A DNA stretch of 64,000 nucleotides from Aspidiotus rigidus (lineage: Eukaryota > Arthropoda > Insecta > Hemiptera > Diaspididae). The translations under genes and the position numbers were made by a program. Each line of letters starts with the position of its first letter. The stretch's first letter is position 1. The DNA lies in the NCBI GenBank assembly GCA_035079385.1, contig JAVHKY010000013.1, positions 7,128,001-7,192,000 of the forward strand, written 5' to 3'. Of the stretch, positions 46,301 through 57,026 are shown in pieces. The notes beneath the pieces were generated by a model, which had not been told where the DNA came from, did not search any database, and was given only the letters and a program-made list of their open reading frames with translations.

Positions 46301-49300
46301 CCTAGTCACCCTTCTCTCATATATGGCATGAAAGTCGTATCGAGTTTTCCCAATCTTGTCATATGTATGTAATTCGAGAGTCAAAATTTCGCCAAGCTTT
46401 TCTCCCTTCTTTCATGTATTCCAAGTTCTTCTCCCATCAAATACAGCACGAAAGTCGAATTTTCGTTAGTCCCTCCCTTACAGCTGGATAGTCAAAATTT
46501 CTCTCCCCTCCCAGTCTCAAGTTAGATTAGGTTGGTGGATGGCGAGTGGCGGATACCAGATATATTCGCAAAATGAACCATCTGTCAAGTGCACAGGTTC
46601 GTAATTGTATTAATGTTGCAACATGATTGGGTGTTCGGCAGATGTAGGACACAATCACATTATCGGATACACTAAATTTTCAAGAACGGAGGACCAGCCT
46701 CATGGCTGAGCGTGGTCAAATCAACATAAGGCCAGCAATAATATACGGTTGAGAAAAGTAAAAACAGTCGAGCCTGATAAGTAAACAATATTTCTCCTCG
46801 AAAAAAGAGGGGCGCAAGAATGCCTCATGCTGGGGCTGCTGTGAATACTTCAGGACACGAATTGTAGAAAATGAAAATTTACTTCATGAAATTCTTTGTT
46901 CGCATAGTATTGCTTTGCCAACTCAAATTCAGTTTCCAAACTACTCAAATCTCTTTGAAGTTGCAACATCATCTCGTCGTCAGCTTTGAACTCGAGTGCG
47001 ATATCTATTCGTAACGCAGCACGGCGAATTTCTCCGCCCATCATGTAACTTTTGATGACCTCTTTGTGAGCCTGAAATGCAATTATGTAGGAATTAACTT
47101 CCGTATGGCCAACGGATGGACCATTTTGTCGACACATGAAAAATATTTTTACCTTCATCAATCGATCTTTCAAATCATCAATAACTAAATCTATTTCTGT
47201 AACAGAAAAATACCGATAAATTAACATTCAAGTATCCCATAGTATTACAGTAGATAAATTAAGTAAATCCTGGGTTTTTCTTCGACTAAATTAGAATATT
47301 CTAATTTTCATGCAATACATCAACAATCCAGGTATATTAGGAAATGAAAAAGGAGAAAATTGCTGCGGAAATGAAATTTGGTACCTACCACCGTCCTCCG
47401 TTAGGAACCGCTCTTTGATAAGGAAAAATTCCGGGCCTGTTGCGACACAAGTGTATTGGCAATAGAAAATCCACAATGTGTGGTTTTACTAAAAAACTTC
47501 TTACGTCCGTCGTCTCATAGATGTGTAGCCCTCGAGTCGAGATTATATCAGGCATTTTGCAGGAAACCTGTTTTATCGGGGGTTATTTCGGGGAAAATTT
47601 CCCGTGTCCGCTGCCCGGCCGGGAATTTAACCTACAGGGGGACTTGACAAAAATTACGGCTTCCTTAACGAAGTTAAACGAGGAACGCAGGGAACCTGTT
47701 TTATGATTCGAATGAGATTTGGTATTGAAAATTCAAGGAAGCCTAGATCATATATAGCTCGACAGTCGAAATTTTTCCAAGTCCCCCTTCTATCATATAT
47801 AGCTCGAGAGTCGAAATTTTTCTAAGTCCCTCTCCTATCATATATGGCTCGAGAGTCGAAATTTTTCTAAGTCCCTCTTCTATCATATATAGCTCGAGAG
47901 TCGAAATTTTTCTAAGTCCCCCTTCTATCATATATGGCTCGAGAGTCGAAATTTTTCTAAGTCCCCCTCCTATCATATATAGCTCGAGAGTCGAAATTTT
48001 TCCAAGTCCCTCTCCTATCATATATGGCTCGAGAGTCGAAATTTTTCTAAGTTCCCCTCCTATCATATATAGCTCGAGAGTCGAAATTTTTCCAAGTCCC
48101 TCTCCTATCATATATGGCTCGAGAGTCGAAATTTTTCTAAGTTCCCCTCCTATCATCTATAGCTCGTGAGTCGAAATTTTTTCTAAGTCCCCCTCCTATC
48201 ATATATAGCTTGAGAGTCGAAATTTTTCTAAGTCCCTCTCCTATCATATATGGCTCGAGGGTCGAAATTTTTCCAAGTTTTTCGCTGGACGGCGCACGGC
48301 GGACGCCAGATTTCTCAAATAGCCCCCCATAAAACAGGTTCCCTGTTAAAATTACGGCTTCCTTGACGACGCGACGTTAAACGAGGAACGCAGTGAACCC
48401 ATTTCATGAGTCGAATCCTCGAATTGGTTCTGATATTGAGAATGATCATTTGGAGTCCCGAAGAGTCTAAATTTTTCTGATTAGCTCGAGAGTCGAAAGT
48501 TTTCCAAGTTCAACTTTTTTATTGGGCTAGGTCAGTTTTTGCGGGACGGGGAGCGACGAGACACCGAAACCTTCAGAAAGACCCCCCCCCCCCATAGAAT
48601 GGTTTCCTGTTAGAAATTATATAGAAATACAGGAAACGAGAGAGACTTGAAAAAAACGACGGCTTCCTTAACGAAGCGAAATGAGGAACGCAGGGAACCT
48701 GTTCTATGGATCGAGTAGGTTTTGATATTGAGAAAGTATTCAAAATTGGAGTCCCGGAGAGTCTACATTTTTTTGCGTCCCCTACGTGTAACTCGGAAGT
48801 CGACATTTTCCCAAGTCCCACTCGTATCATTTATTGCTCAAAATTCGAGATTTTTTCTAGTCCCCCTGTTTCTTGCACCCTTCGTTCGACTCATTCAAAG
48901 AACCTAACCGGGAGTTTTTTCCCTCTATAAGCCTATATTCAATGTTTCCAAGTCAACCTTCCTCCCCACACCCTCTACTTCCCATCGTTCGTTGGTCATT
49001 CTTCGTCGACAGATTTCAACAAGTAATCAGAAAGGAATGCTGACCCTCATTAATGTGGTGCAAAATAGTACCGATCAGATAGCAAGTACGAGTAAAATAA
49101 GAAGTGGAACTTACCAGGACAACAATGCTGAAGATCGATTGCCATCTTATAATCTCTCGCAGCTTTTTCGAACTCTTTCAAGGATAGAAAACATTCCGCT
49201 CTCAAGTATATCGCTTTTGGAAATTTTCTCTCACGTTCCAATACTTCCGTGCAATCTTTTATCGAATCTTTCAATAGACCGAGCTTATATGTAAATTAAT

Positions 49301-52300
49301 AAAAACAATTATCATCCTAGGCCTACACTCATACAATAAATAACAAAAGACAACTTTTAAGCAACTTTTTCTTACTTTGAAGGAAGCGAAAGCTTTATTG
49401 TACAACGATATATTATTTATGGCATCATTTGTATCGTCTATATGTTGGGCGGTAGAAAAACAATCGATCGCAATCTGGAATCGACCCTCATCGATTGCGT
49501 TTTGCCCTGCAACTGCAAGCTTCCTCAATGTTGTCGCTCGCTGTAAATGATAAAATACGTATCGCAATTTAAAGTGAAATAAAAATTCATTATAGATATT
49601 CTGTATTGGTCGTTCTCAATCTGCGAGGTAGAAGATCAACTCTATTCCGAGTCATGAAAAATACAAATCCAGAGCAAAACTTTCTAATTATGAGCTTGAT
49701 TGGGGCGAGAACGTTTCTTGAATGTTACCATCATGTTGAATACAGATTACAAACATTGATAGAATGGAAATTCTATCCATGATGTCTAGAAGAACCAATA
49801 CGTATTATACGGGGTCAAACTTGATTTTTGTTGGTGCTTTACCAACATTCGAAGTTTGAATACTTATCAATTAGTCAAACAGAATCTAGATTCTTCATTC
49901 GCCTAATTTAATAAAAACAAAAGCCTTTGAAAAAAATGGGGAAACTATACCTTTGACCCCTATTCGCAGCCCCGTTGATCCCTTTATTCCCGCTCTTTTC
50001 ACAGTTGAAACCTTTCGCATTCCTGGGATCGAAGGGCTTCAACAGGAACAAACCTGAAGCCCTACTAACAATTGAGACAGCGTTTCGGACGGCCGATGTG
50101 GCAGAAAAGCTGGCAGAAACGCTAGCGTTTTCTCAAAAAAAGTGGTAATTTCACGCGCAACAACAGCAGATTTGACAGCGTTTCTGCTGCGTGTGACAGC
50201 GTAAAGCAGAAACGCGCCAAAAAAGTGGCAATTTCACGCGCACGCGGTGGAAACGTTGTCAGATCTGCTGCTCAATTGTTACTAGGGAGCCCTTCTGATC
50301 TCCGGGCTTCATTTGGAAAGAACTACCGATTTCATTCTCTTTTACGCGTAAAGCAAGCACTGCTTCCCCTTTTGAATTCCTGAAGCTCTTTTGCATTTTT
50401 GAAGGCTTCAAGTGGGAACTATGTTTATTGGGAAGAGTTACAATGTTTTCTCATGAGCTTTTAACTTTCGTACCTTTCGAGGGAATTAACTTCTAAAGTA
50501 CAACTTTAAACGTACCAGAAACATGTTATACGCTTTGGGATGTTTAGGAGCGAGCTTCAGCACTGCATGAAAGTATTTGACGGCGTTCATGATGTTCCCA
50601 ACGTAATAAGAACATAATCCCCGTACATAAATGACGTACGGATTTTTCTCGTCGGTTCTAAGAATTTTATTGACAATCACAAGAGCCTGCGGGAGCATCT
50701 TCATAAGAGCCAAGCACTCGGCCTTCATAACGAAGAATTTGATACAGTTTGGAGAAACTATCAAGGCACCGTTTAAATGGTTCACGGCCTGCATAAATCC
50801 AACATTTGTAATAAATTAGAAACATTCTTAAATACTTTCTATAGCTACGTGTAAATTACAAGTAGGTATACAGGTAATATAAAGAAAGGGCATGTTTATC
50901 AAAATATTCTAAGTCAAATCTTTTTTCCATTCTTCTTAAATATTTAACAATAGTCGTAGCGATTCTCAATCCTCTTTTCTCACTCTTCGTTAAATATATC
51001 ATCCAGTTCTTTTGTGCGATGAAGCAGCCTTCAATCTGATTTCATTCTTCATATTTTCTATTTTCCTTCCTCTCTGATTCGATTAATTTCTCCTTCCCTT
51101 AGTTAACGTTCTCTTTCGATTGCCTTGTAGGCCTAATTTCACTTCTTCTGCCTTCATCGTTCTGTCTTCATTCTTTCAAAAATAACATGAACAAACGTCA
51201 ACAGAATGATAGGGCTCAACCAGTGGTGATTTTTTCATATAAGTAAGTACATGAATAAAGCAGTGATTTCCGTCATCAAAGGTTTGACGATGTGAGAAAA
51301 GTCCCGACGAGCGTCGCGTACTGACCGCTGGTAAACCGAACCTTAAAGGGTATTAGGGGCGGGTATAAAGTTCATCACCGGTGACGTCCCAATGCGATAT
51401 TTGAAAACGATAGCCTATAGGGTCATTCACGGTCGACGTCACGTTGTATAGATATTTGCTCGATGTGGCTTTATCCAGTAGAAATATCGTTGAAAAATAT
51501 CTAAGAATGAGATCGATACCTATTTCCATCACTAATGTAAACAATTTTTTTACACGTTATTCCTTATGGGAACAAATTTGGTTCTAAAATTCGTCAAATA
51601 TAGCGAGAACGGAAAATTTCTTAGGAACAAGTATTGTATGATGGCAATCTAAGAACTTCTCAGTAATAAAAAAGTAAGTTTTGGTTCCTTACAAACAATT
51701 TCTTTTCGAAGTATTCAACGATTTCAGGAACACTATTTTTTCTTATGGGAAAGTACGTGCAAAAAAAATTGCTTACATTTGTGATGGAAGTATCGAACTC
51801 TAGAAGATCGATAGTTCGTATTATTATCAGTGATGACTGATGTGACGTCAGCGTGAAAGACTCTACTACCGTACGCACATTTCTTCCAGTTAATATTATA
51901 TCGATTCCCATGGAAATAGCATTGGTAACATTTGATCATACATCAGTACCTATTTCAAAATGAAGTATTTATAAGGAATAAAGAAAGTTGGTTCTCGAAT
52001 GCCGGATGGCTTTTGGACTACAAATATATATACTTTGTATTCCTTGTTTATTCCTCATTTTGAAATACTAATGTATGATCGAACGTTACTCCAATACTAT
52101 TCTCATGAGGATCGATGTCTGCTGAAAGCTGCTGTACTGTTTTCCGCGGGGTGATTCAACACAGAATAAAAAATAGGGATAGGAACTCGTCAAATTATCT
52201 AACAGGTTTGTAAATGAGGTGGTCAGCGGTGAACCCGCAAAAATTTGAAAAAAGTAATAATAATAATTTCACCACTTTGTTAAAAATTAAATTATTGGAA

Positions 52301-54567
52301 CATGGACATAGTTTGCTCTTTCAGTATTTCTTAGCCTAGAGTCAAACTACGATCCTAGAGTTATAAACTAACTATATGATACTCTTTCCGCTTGTTCACT
52401 TTTTTCCTTCGAGTCTTGCCCTCCCTATTCTACAAGTATTTCTTAGCCTAGTACAAGTCTATAATATACAGAATGTTAGACTAACTGAACTAGCTGACGG
52501 GTTCATTTGCTTCGCTTGTTTGCACTTTCCTCCCCTGCCTCACTCCTTTCTCAATAGCCTCATATCAGCTTAGTATACTGTATAACTCTTAGTAAGATAA
52601 AATGAAGGTCAAGGATTCAAATCCCAGAAAAACAAAAACTTTAAAGTAGATCAAGGTCAAGCGTGAAGCAAATTTCCGACTGACCCCCAGCCGGAGAGAA
52701 AACAAAAAAAGATCAGTTGGAAAATTTTACAACTAAAGCTTTAGAAGCGTTTTTCCGAGAGCAAAATAAAAATAATAGCATTCCTGGCCAAGTTTGAAAT
52801 CAAAGTTCAACTTAAATATATTGTTTGGACCATAAACCTAGTTAAGAACTATCACGCCCGTCATCTTCCTTGGTATAACTAGTTCATTCAATATTAACCA
52901 TTCTAGTCATAGGCCTCTTCTGGTCTTTAACATTGTGCTCTGTCTTCAACTTGAATTGAATCCTGCTTCTTCGTCCACATCAACCCAAATTTCACCCCTC
53001 ATTTCGTCTTTTCATTTGGATCTTCTTCCTCTTTTCACCATTAACTTACAGCTTTCAAAATCTTCAGTTACCGGTACACACAATTGTCATAAATTGAACA
53101 TTTAAGGGCATATAAGTAACTTAGTTAAGACAAATTACTCGGTTGTAATTCTTAGAAGAGAATGATGTTTTCGCTGCACCGAATTCATTTTTCAAAATTT
53201 CTAAATCGTTATGCATCGTCAACAATTTTACCGATCGTCCCAACTTGACCGCTATTTTCAAATTTTCTCCAGCCTCTGCCATATTTCCCGTTATGAGGCA
53301 ACATTTGATAAATAATTCGTACGCCTAAAATATAAATTCAATTTGCTTCTGAGTGTAGAAGGCTTTTACAGTAGAGTAGGTATACAACATTAATTTTGTA
53401 CTTTAAAGTTCCTATCGTTCAATTTGAGGGATTCACGAGCGTCTTCGAGAGCTTTAGAGGCTTCATTCAGCATCATATAACAAAGTGACCGATCCAGGTA
53501 CAATTCCGGATTGTAAGGTGATGAATCTAAGAAATTATTTTCGAAAGAGACATAAACAAATGAAGAAAAAACGCGCTGGTGGAGAGTGAACTGGAAATTT
53601 CTAGTTTATATTTTTACTTATGGCTTCGTTGCAGAGTTTCAATGCCTCTCCATAATTTTCCTTCGCATATTCTTCAAGCGCTTTTTGCTGCAACTCAACC
53701 GTCTGTCCGCAATAATCACGTCTGTAATTGGTACAATATAAAATAAATTAATAGGTACCTATTTCGAGTAGGTATTGATGGGATTGTATAAATGATAGGT
53801 CATTGAGCAGATATATAATTCTGAATAAGCGATGGGGGGATGCGTTGTAGATCAACTTCTCGAAGTTTATACGCACGATTTACCTGTGAAACAAAAAATT
53901 ATACCGCTCATTTCCTGAAAAAGTTTTATCAACGGTACCTACATCTTCAAACTTGATTCGAAATTCAATCTATAATGCCAAAATTCTCAATTTATTGTAC
54001 GCTGAAATGAAGAATCACAGGAAAAATAGGAAGCTTAGCCTAAAATAGATTCTCGGTCAATGTCCTCTTATTCCTCAAAATCATAATCGTCAGCAATGCA
54101 AATCGTAACAGTCTCAATGCATATTATAATAAATTGTACATTAGGCCTACTTACTTCTTATTTGCCGAAAATTCACTATCGGAGTCTTTTCCGCCATGCT
54201 CAGCTTCAGTTTCGTTACTTTGGATTCTTTTCACACCACGAGAGTTGCGAACTACGGGCAAATTTTGAACCTCTAAGGCCCATACCTCATTTTTTTCCGC
54301 ACGTTCGTTAGGTTTTTTGGAGTACTTTATTTTTAATTTGCACCCTTGAAGTATCTGGCCATTCATTTTTTTCATAGCCGTCTTCGCTTCATCTTTTACA
54401 CCGTACGTTATAGAACCGATTGTCAATGTCTTCTCCTTCTTTGATGTAACGGAAATTTTGCATTCCAAGATCCATCCATAGCGTTCAAACGTCTTTACGA
54501 GAAGCTCCTTTCCGATAGTTTCATTCAAACCACTAATGAGCAGTTCATACACATATTTGGTACTCAT
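43305..54567 (-). CDS. Copy C: divergent RRM - TPR - J-domain co-chaperone, open throughout
   Basis: Exons: 54567-54155, 53721-53618, 53526-53402, 53324-53139, 50788-50516, 49540-49376, 49283-49115, 47196-47153, 47071-46883, 45694-45422, 45147-44983, 44896-44710, 43643-43494, 43417-43305. The total is 2556 nt, 852 codons with stop, in frame. The exon matching exon 2 of A/B (near 53950-54010) has stops in all frames and must be skipped; being 87 nt in the other copies, its loss keeps frame. The exon at 44896 is 21 nt longer than its counterpart and uses a weak acceptor (AATGAAG). The J domain is intact (HPD 813-815, tail FDSLAENLPRTKN). Both TPR clamp sites are lost (Arg to Leu or Gly, Lys/Asn replaced), and the RRM lost its RNP2 aromatic (LLISGL) and most of RNP1. 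It probably keeps Hsp70 stimulation but has changed partners. Confidence 0.78.
44088..44338. mobile_element. MITE with CCCTAGTAACAATTGAG ends, in copy C intron before the J exon
   Basis: Ends CCCTAGTAACAATTGAGCA and, inverted, CCCTACTAACAATTGAGAC. TA flanks both sides. The interior carries TTTCCACCGCGTGCGCGTG, CAGAAACGCT and CACGCAGCAGAAACGCTGTC words. A second copy in the opposite orientation lies at 50060-50287 in the same gene. The short duplication and ends are noncanonical; the superfamily is not assigned. Confidence 0.8.
46215..46520. mobile_element. 45-bp-monomer element copy in copy C intron
   Basis: Starts with GCAGGAAACCTGTTTTATGG (46223) and continues with degenerate monomers (CTCATATATGGCATGAAAGT, TCGAGAGTCAAAATTTCGCC, CCCATCAAATACAGCACGAA). 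It lies between the exons at 46883 and 45694. Older than the array at 47.75 kb, judged by divergence. Confidence 0.6.
47573..48420. mobile_element. Complete 45-bp-monomer element with central tandem array
   Basis: Left end AGGAAACCTGTTTTATCGGG, right end CCCCCCATAAAACAGGTTCC (about 48323), i.e. inverted ends. Hairpin segments (CTTCCTTAACGAAGTTAAAC at 47660, repeated at 48360) flank the tandem array at 47748-48270. A further, more degenerate member continues to about 48930 with the same ends (CATAGAATGGTTTCCTG, CAGGGAACCTGTTCTATGG). It lies in the copy C intron between the exons at 49115 and 47196. Confidence 0.65.
47748..48270. repeat. 45-bp tandem array, about 12 monomers, with 90-bp dimer pattern
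   Basis: Monomers read CATATATAGCTCGAGAGTCG then AAATTTTTCTAAGTCCCTCT then CCTAT. From the second to the tenth, monomers alternate between TATAGCTC and TATGGCTC, a dimeric higher-order pattern; one monomer (starting about 48153) carries an extra T. Because 45 is a multiple of three the minus strand stays open for 137 codons as a 15-residue repeat (MIGGxLxKISTLEPY), which I take as a by-product. Confidence 0.9.
50060..50287. mobile_element. Second copy of the 44088 MITE, opposite orientation, in copy C
   Basis: Begins CCCTACTAACAATTGAGACA and ends CTCAATTGTTACTAGGG, with AG on both sides. Lacks about 24 bp present in the 44088 copy (the TGAGCGGAACTGCCAGC region). It is otherwise about 90 percent identical in inverse orientation, and it sits between the exons at 50516 and 49540. 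Confidence 0.8.
51902..52125. repeat. Inverted-repeat element in copy C intron
   Basis: Left arm (GAAATAGCATTGGTAACATT, GATCATACATCAGTA, TTTCAAAATGAAG) is matched inversely by CTCATTTTGAAATACTAATG and TATGATCGAACGTTACTCCA on the right, arms about 75-80 bp. A related sequence at about 61415-61447 and 61829-61880 is the site into which the hAT MITE at 61448 inserted. Confidence 0.65.
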
Positions 54568-55079
54568 TTTGCCGTATCGTGCACAGGTAGAATCCTATTG
54601 AAATCTTGAAACATTAGATTGAGGTGTGCAATAAGTATAGGTACCTACTCGTTTCATTGAGAGTAATCGATTTGACATAAAATATTCCATTACCTACTTC
54701 ACATCAATTGAGACTTCGCGAGTTGATTTAGGGTTGGTACCTACATGAGTTCTTTACATCGTCAAGTATTAGCTTGATGACAAGATTTAGGTGAACCAAT
54801 CGCGCAATTAATTAATGGAAGGTCAAGTTAAATTAGTGCCGCCTAGGTATCTCTAGTCATTATGAAAATTTTCGAATCATCAGAAAGCCTAGAAGTCTCA
54901 AATTATCGTGGGAGTTCGGTACACAGAATATACGAAAATGTTACAAAAACTTCGCAGCCTAAAGCTTCTGATGCTTGGTAATAGCCTATAACTTGAACTA
55001 GGTATTACCGCAACTACCTCGGTTGATATACGTAGGGAGGTTATAAATAGAGAAAGATAAATATTTTACGAATACGTAC

Positions 55080-55165
55080 CAATCAACGACAAGGAGTGAC
55101 TGACTACCTTCAACTCGGTGAATTTGTGAAAAACGCAATAGATAGCTCAATTCGATTCAATTCCT
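55080..55165 (-). other. Putative noncoding 5' leader exon of copy C
   Basis: Donor GATTG|GTACGTATTCG on the minus strand, identical in its first bases to copy A, about 510 bp before the ATG at 54567. The 5' limit is not known. Confidence 0.45.
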
Positions 55166-55644
55166 TAACGTACAACAAATTTTCGAAGCAAATTCTTGAT
55201 TTTGACAGGATCGAAAATAAGAAATAAATGAACAACGTACCTAAAATGGCCGCGACCGCTTTCTCCTCAGATAAAAATCAAATGATTAGGTAGCAATGAA
55301 GTAATTCGAATCCTATTACTGGTACATCTTTACACAAACAAGGCTGCACAACTAATGAAACTGAAAAGTGCGCGAACATAAGTGTCGATCGAATGGGTGC
55401 TGATTTTATGGCAACAGCTAGCGCTAATTACTATCAGATTCAGCTCATATAGCTCATATCGAAATGTACTTTGAGTCCTTTACGTGGCGATATAGAAATG
55501 AAGTTGAAATACCTAGAACAACAAGTCTTATTTTTCATATTCCCGTCTTATCGAACGCTATGCATATATATAGGTATACGATAAGGATGGATGAGACCAT
55601 ACGTGTACCTCGTGTGGAAATGATCTCGAAAGAAGATTCTTGGA

Positions 55645-55870
55645 AAGCTATTGAGAATTGCGTCAATAAGTTGAACCACACTCATCAGAAGATTACTTAC
55701 GTGCTATTGCGTTGAACTTTATCGGAAAAGTCAAAGAGGACATTTCATGATTAAGTTTTCTTTTCTTAAAGCTATTGAAGTTTGCATTATCGAGTCGAAC
55801 CGCATACATTCTGCAGACAATTGCGTGCTATTGCGCTGAATTTCCTCGAAAGAGTCAGAGGATTTTCTTT
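55645..55870. promoter_or_regulatory. Conserved upstream block of copy C, internally duplicated
   Basis: GAAAGCTATTGAGAATTGCG to GTGCTATTGCGTTGAA (about 55645-55712) is repeated as AAGCTATTGAAGTTTGCATT to GTGCTATTGCGCTGAATTTC (about 55770-55845). It resembles the blocks at 28400 and 41195. The 83-codon plus ORF (55464-55715) crossing it has no match in A or B and is not called. Confidence 0.35.
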
Positions 55871-55879
55871 CTTAAGTAA

Positions 55880-57020
55880 AAGAGAGAAATTGAAAATTAA
55901 ACATAGGAATCTATCTGAAATTTAGAGTACCAGCCTCTTTGAAATGCCCTTTGGAATTGATTTTCGGTTTCATTGTAGTGAAATCGGCAAAGGATAACTA
56001 AAACCATGTCAAAAAGATAATTGTTCGAAAATTTAACCTTTTCTACAATTTTATATTTTGTTACCCAAATTACCCGCGTAAAAGATCTTGAACCAATTGT
56101 TCTACTACCTAAAAAAAGATCTCGAGTGTATTATTCTTACAAAAGTATAGGTACCTACTTTCGGGTGTTTCGTCATCGGTATTATCACCACTCTAAGAAT
56201 GACACACTTGAGATCTTTTTAAGATCTATTTACTTACACCCCATTACACTCAAACTGAGTTCCGATGACAATTGTTTTATGTTTGAGAAAGGTAAGCTAG
56301 TGTATGCCTATACCTTCAGTTTGAAGATTAAATCCCTGATAGTTCGCACTATTCAAATTTATTATAAAGGTGAGGGGTGATGAGAAGTTATTTTCTGTGG
56401 TATGAAGAGAACATGTGAGAAATTTCAGGTTCAATGATCGTAATATATTCCAACAATAATGTTCTAGAATGGATTCGAATTATAAAGAAGTTGCGAACCT
56501 ATTTTATTTGTATAGTGGCGAATATAGGTATACGTGTAACCTTCTTTTTTAGAAAAATAAAATAAAATGTGCACTAATAATCTTTCTAATGGAGAGATGA
56601 AAATTACAGAATTAGTTTACCTCTCTGAATAGGTACCATTTCTTTCGAACATTTCAGACAACAAAAATAAACTTACTTATCTAGTGATATAATAACTTCA
56701 ACTTATATACTTGTAATTGGAAATAAACGGCCTTTATAAAAAAAAAATATTTGAGATCATTTTCGAATATATACAAGAGATAAGTTTTGCGTCTAAAATA
56801 CCGCACTATTCAAAAATCTTGGGGAGCAATGTAAGGCGATTTGGTTTCGAAGTATTTTGCTGATGCGTTTCAGAATTTGGATAATTCTTGTACTTACATC
56901 ATTATACTTGCTACATTCGTCGTCACCGACCACATTAACGGAAAATAACCAAATTGTATTGAGAAATTGAGAACAGTATGACAGTTTCAATTTGTAAATA
57001 AGGATATCAGTTAACTTTTT
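55880..57020. other. Intergenic, no gene supported
   Basis: A 119-codon plus frame (56021-56380) lacks an ATG start, domain or splice context. AT-rich sequence otherwise. Confidence 0.4.
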
Positions 57021-57026
57021 TTTTCT

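Noticed and set aside
47743..48156. 137-codon minus ORF of 15-residue repeats
   Set aside because: Explained by a 45-bp tandem array whose unit is a multiple of three; no start context or flanking exon. Kept only as a note in the findings.
47748..48270. CRISPR-like array
   Set aside because: Contiguous 45-bp monomers with no unique spacers, in a eukaryotic intron.
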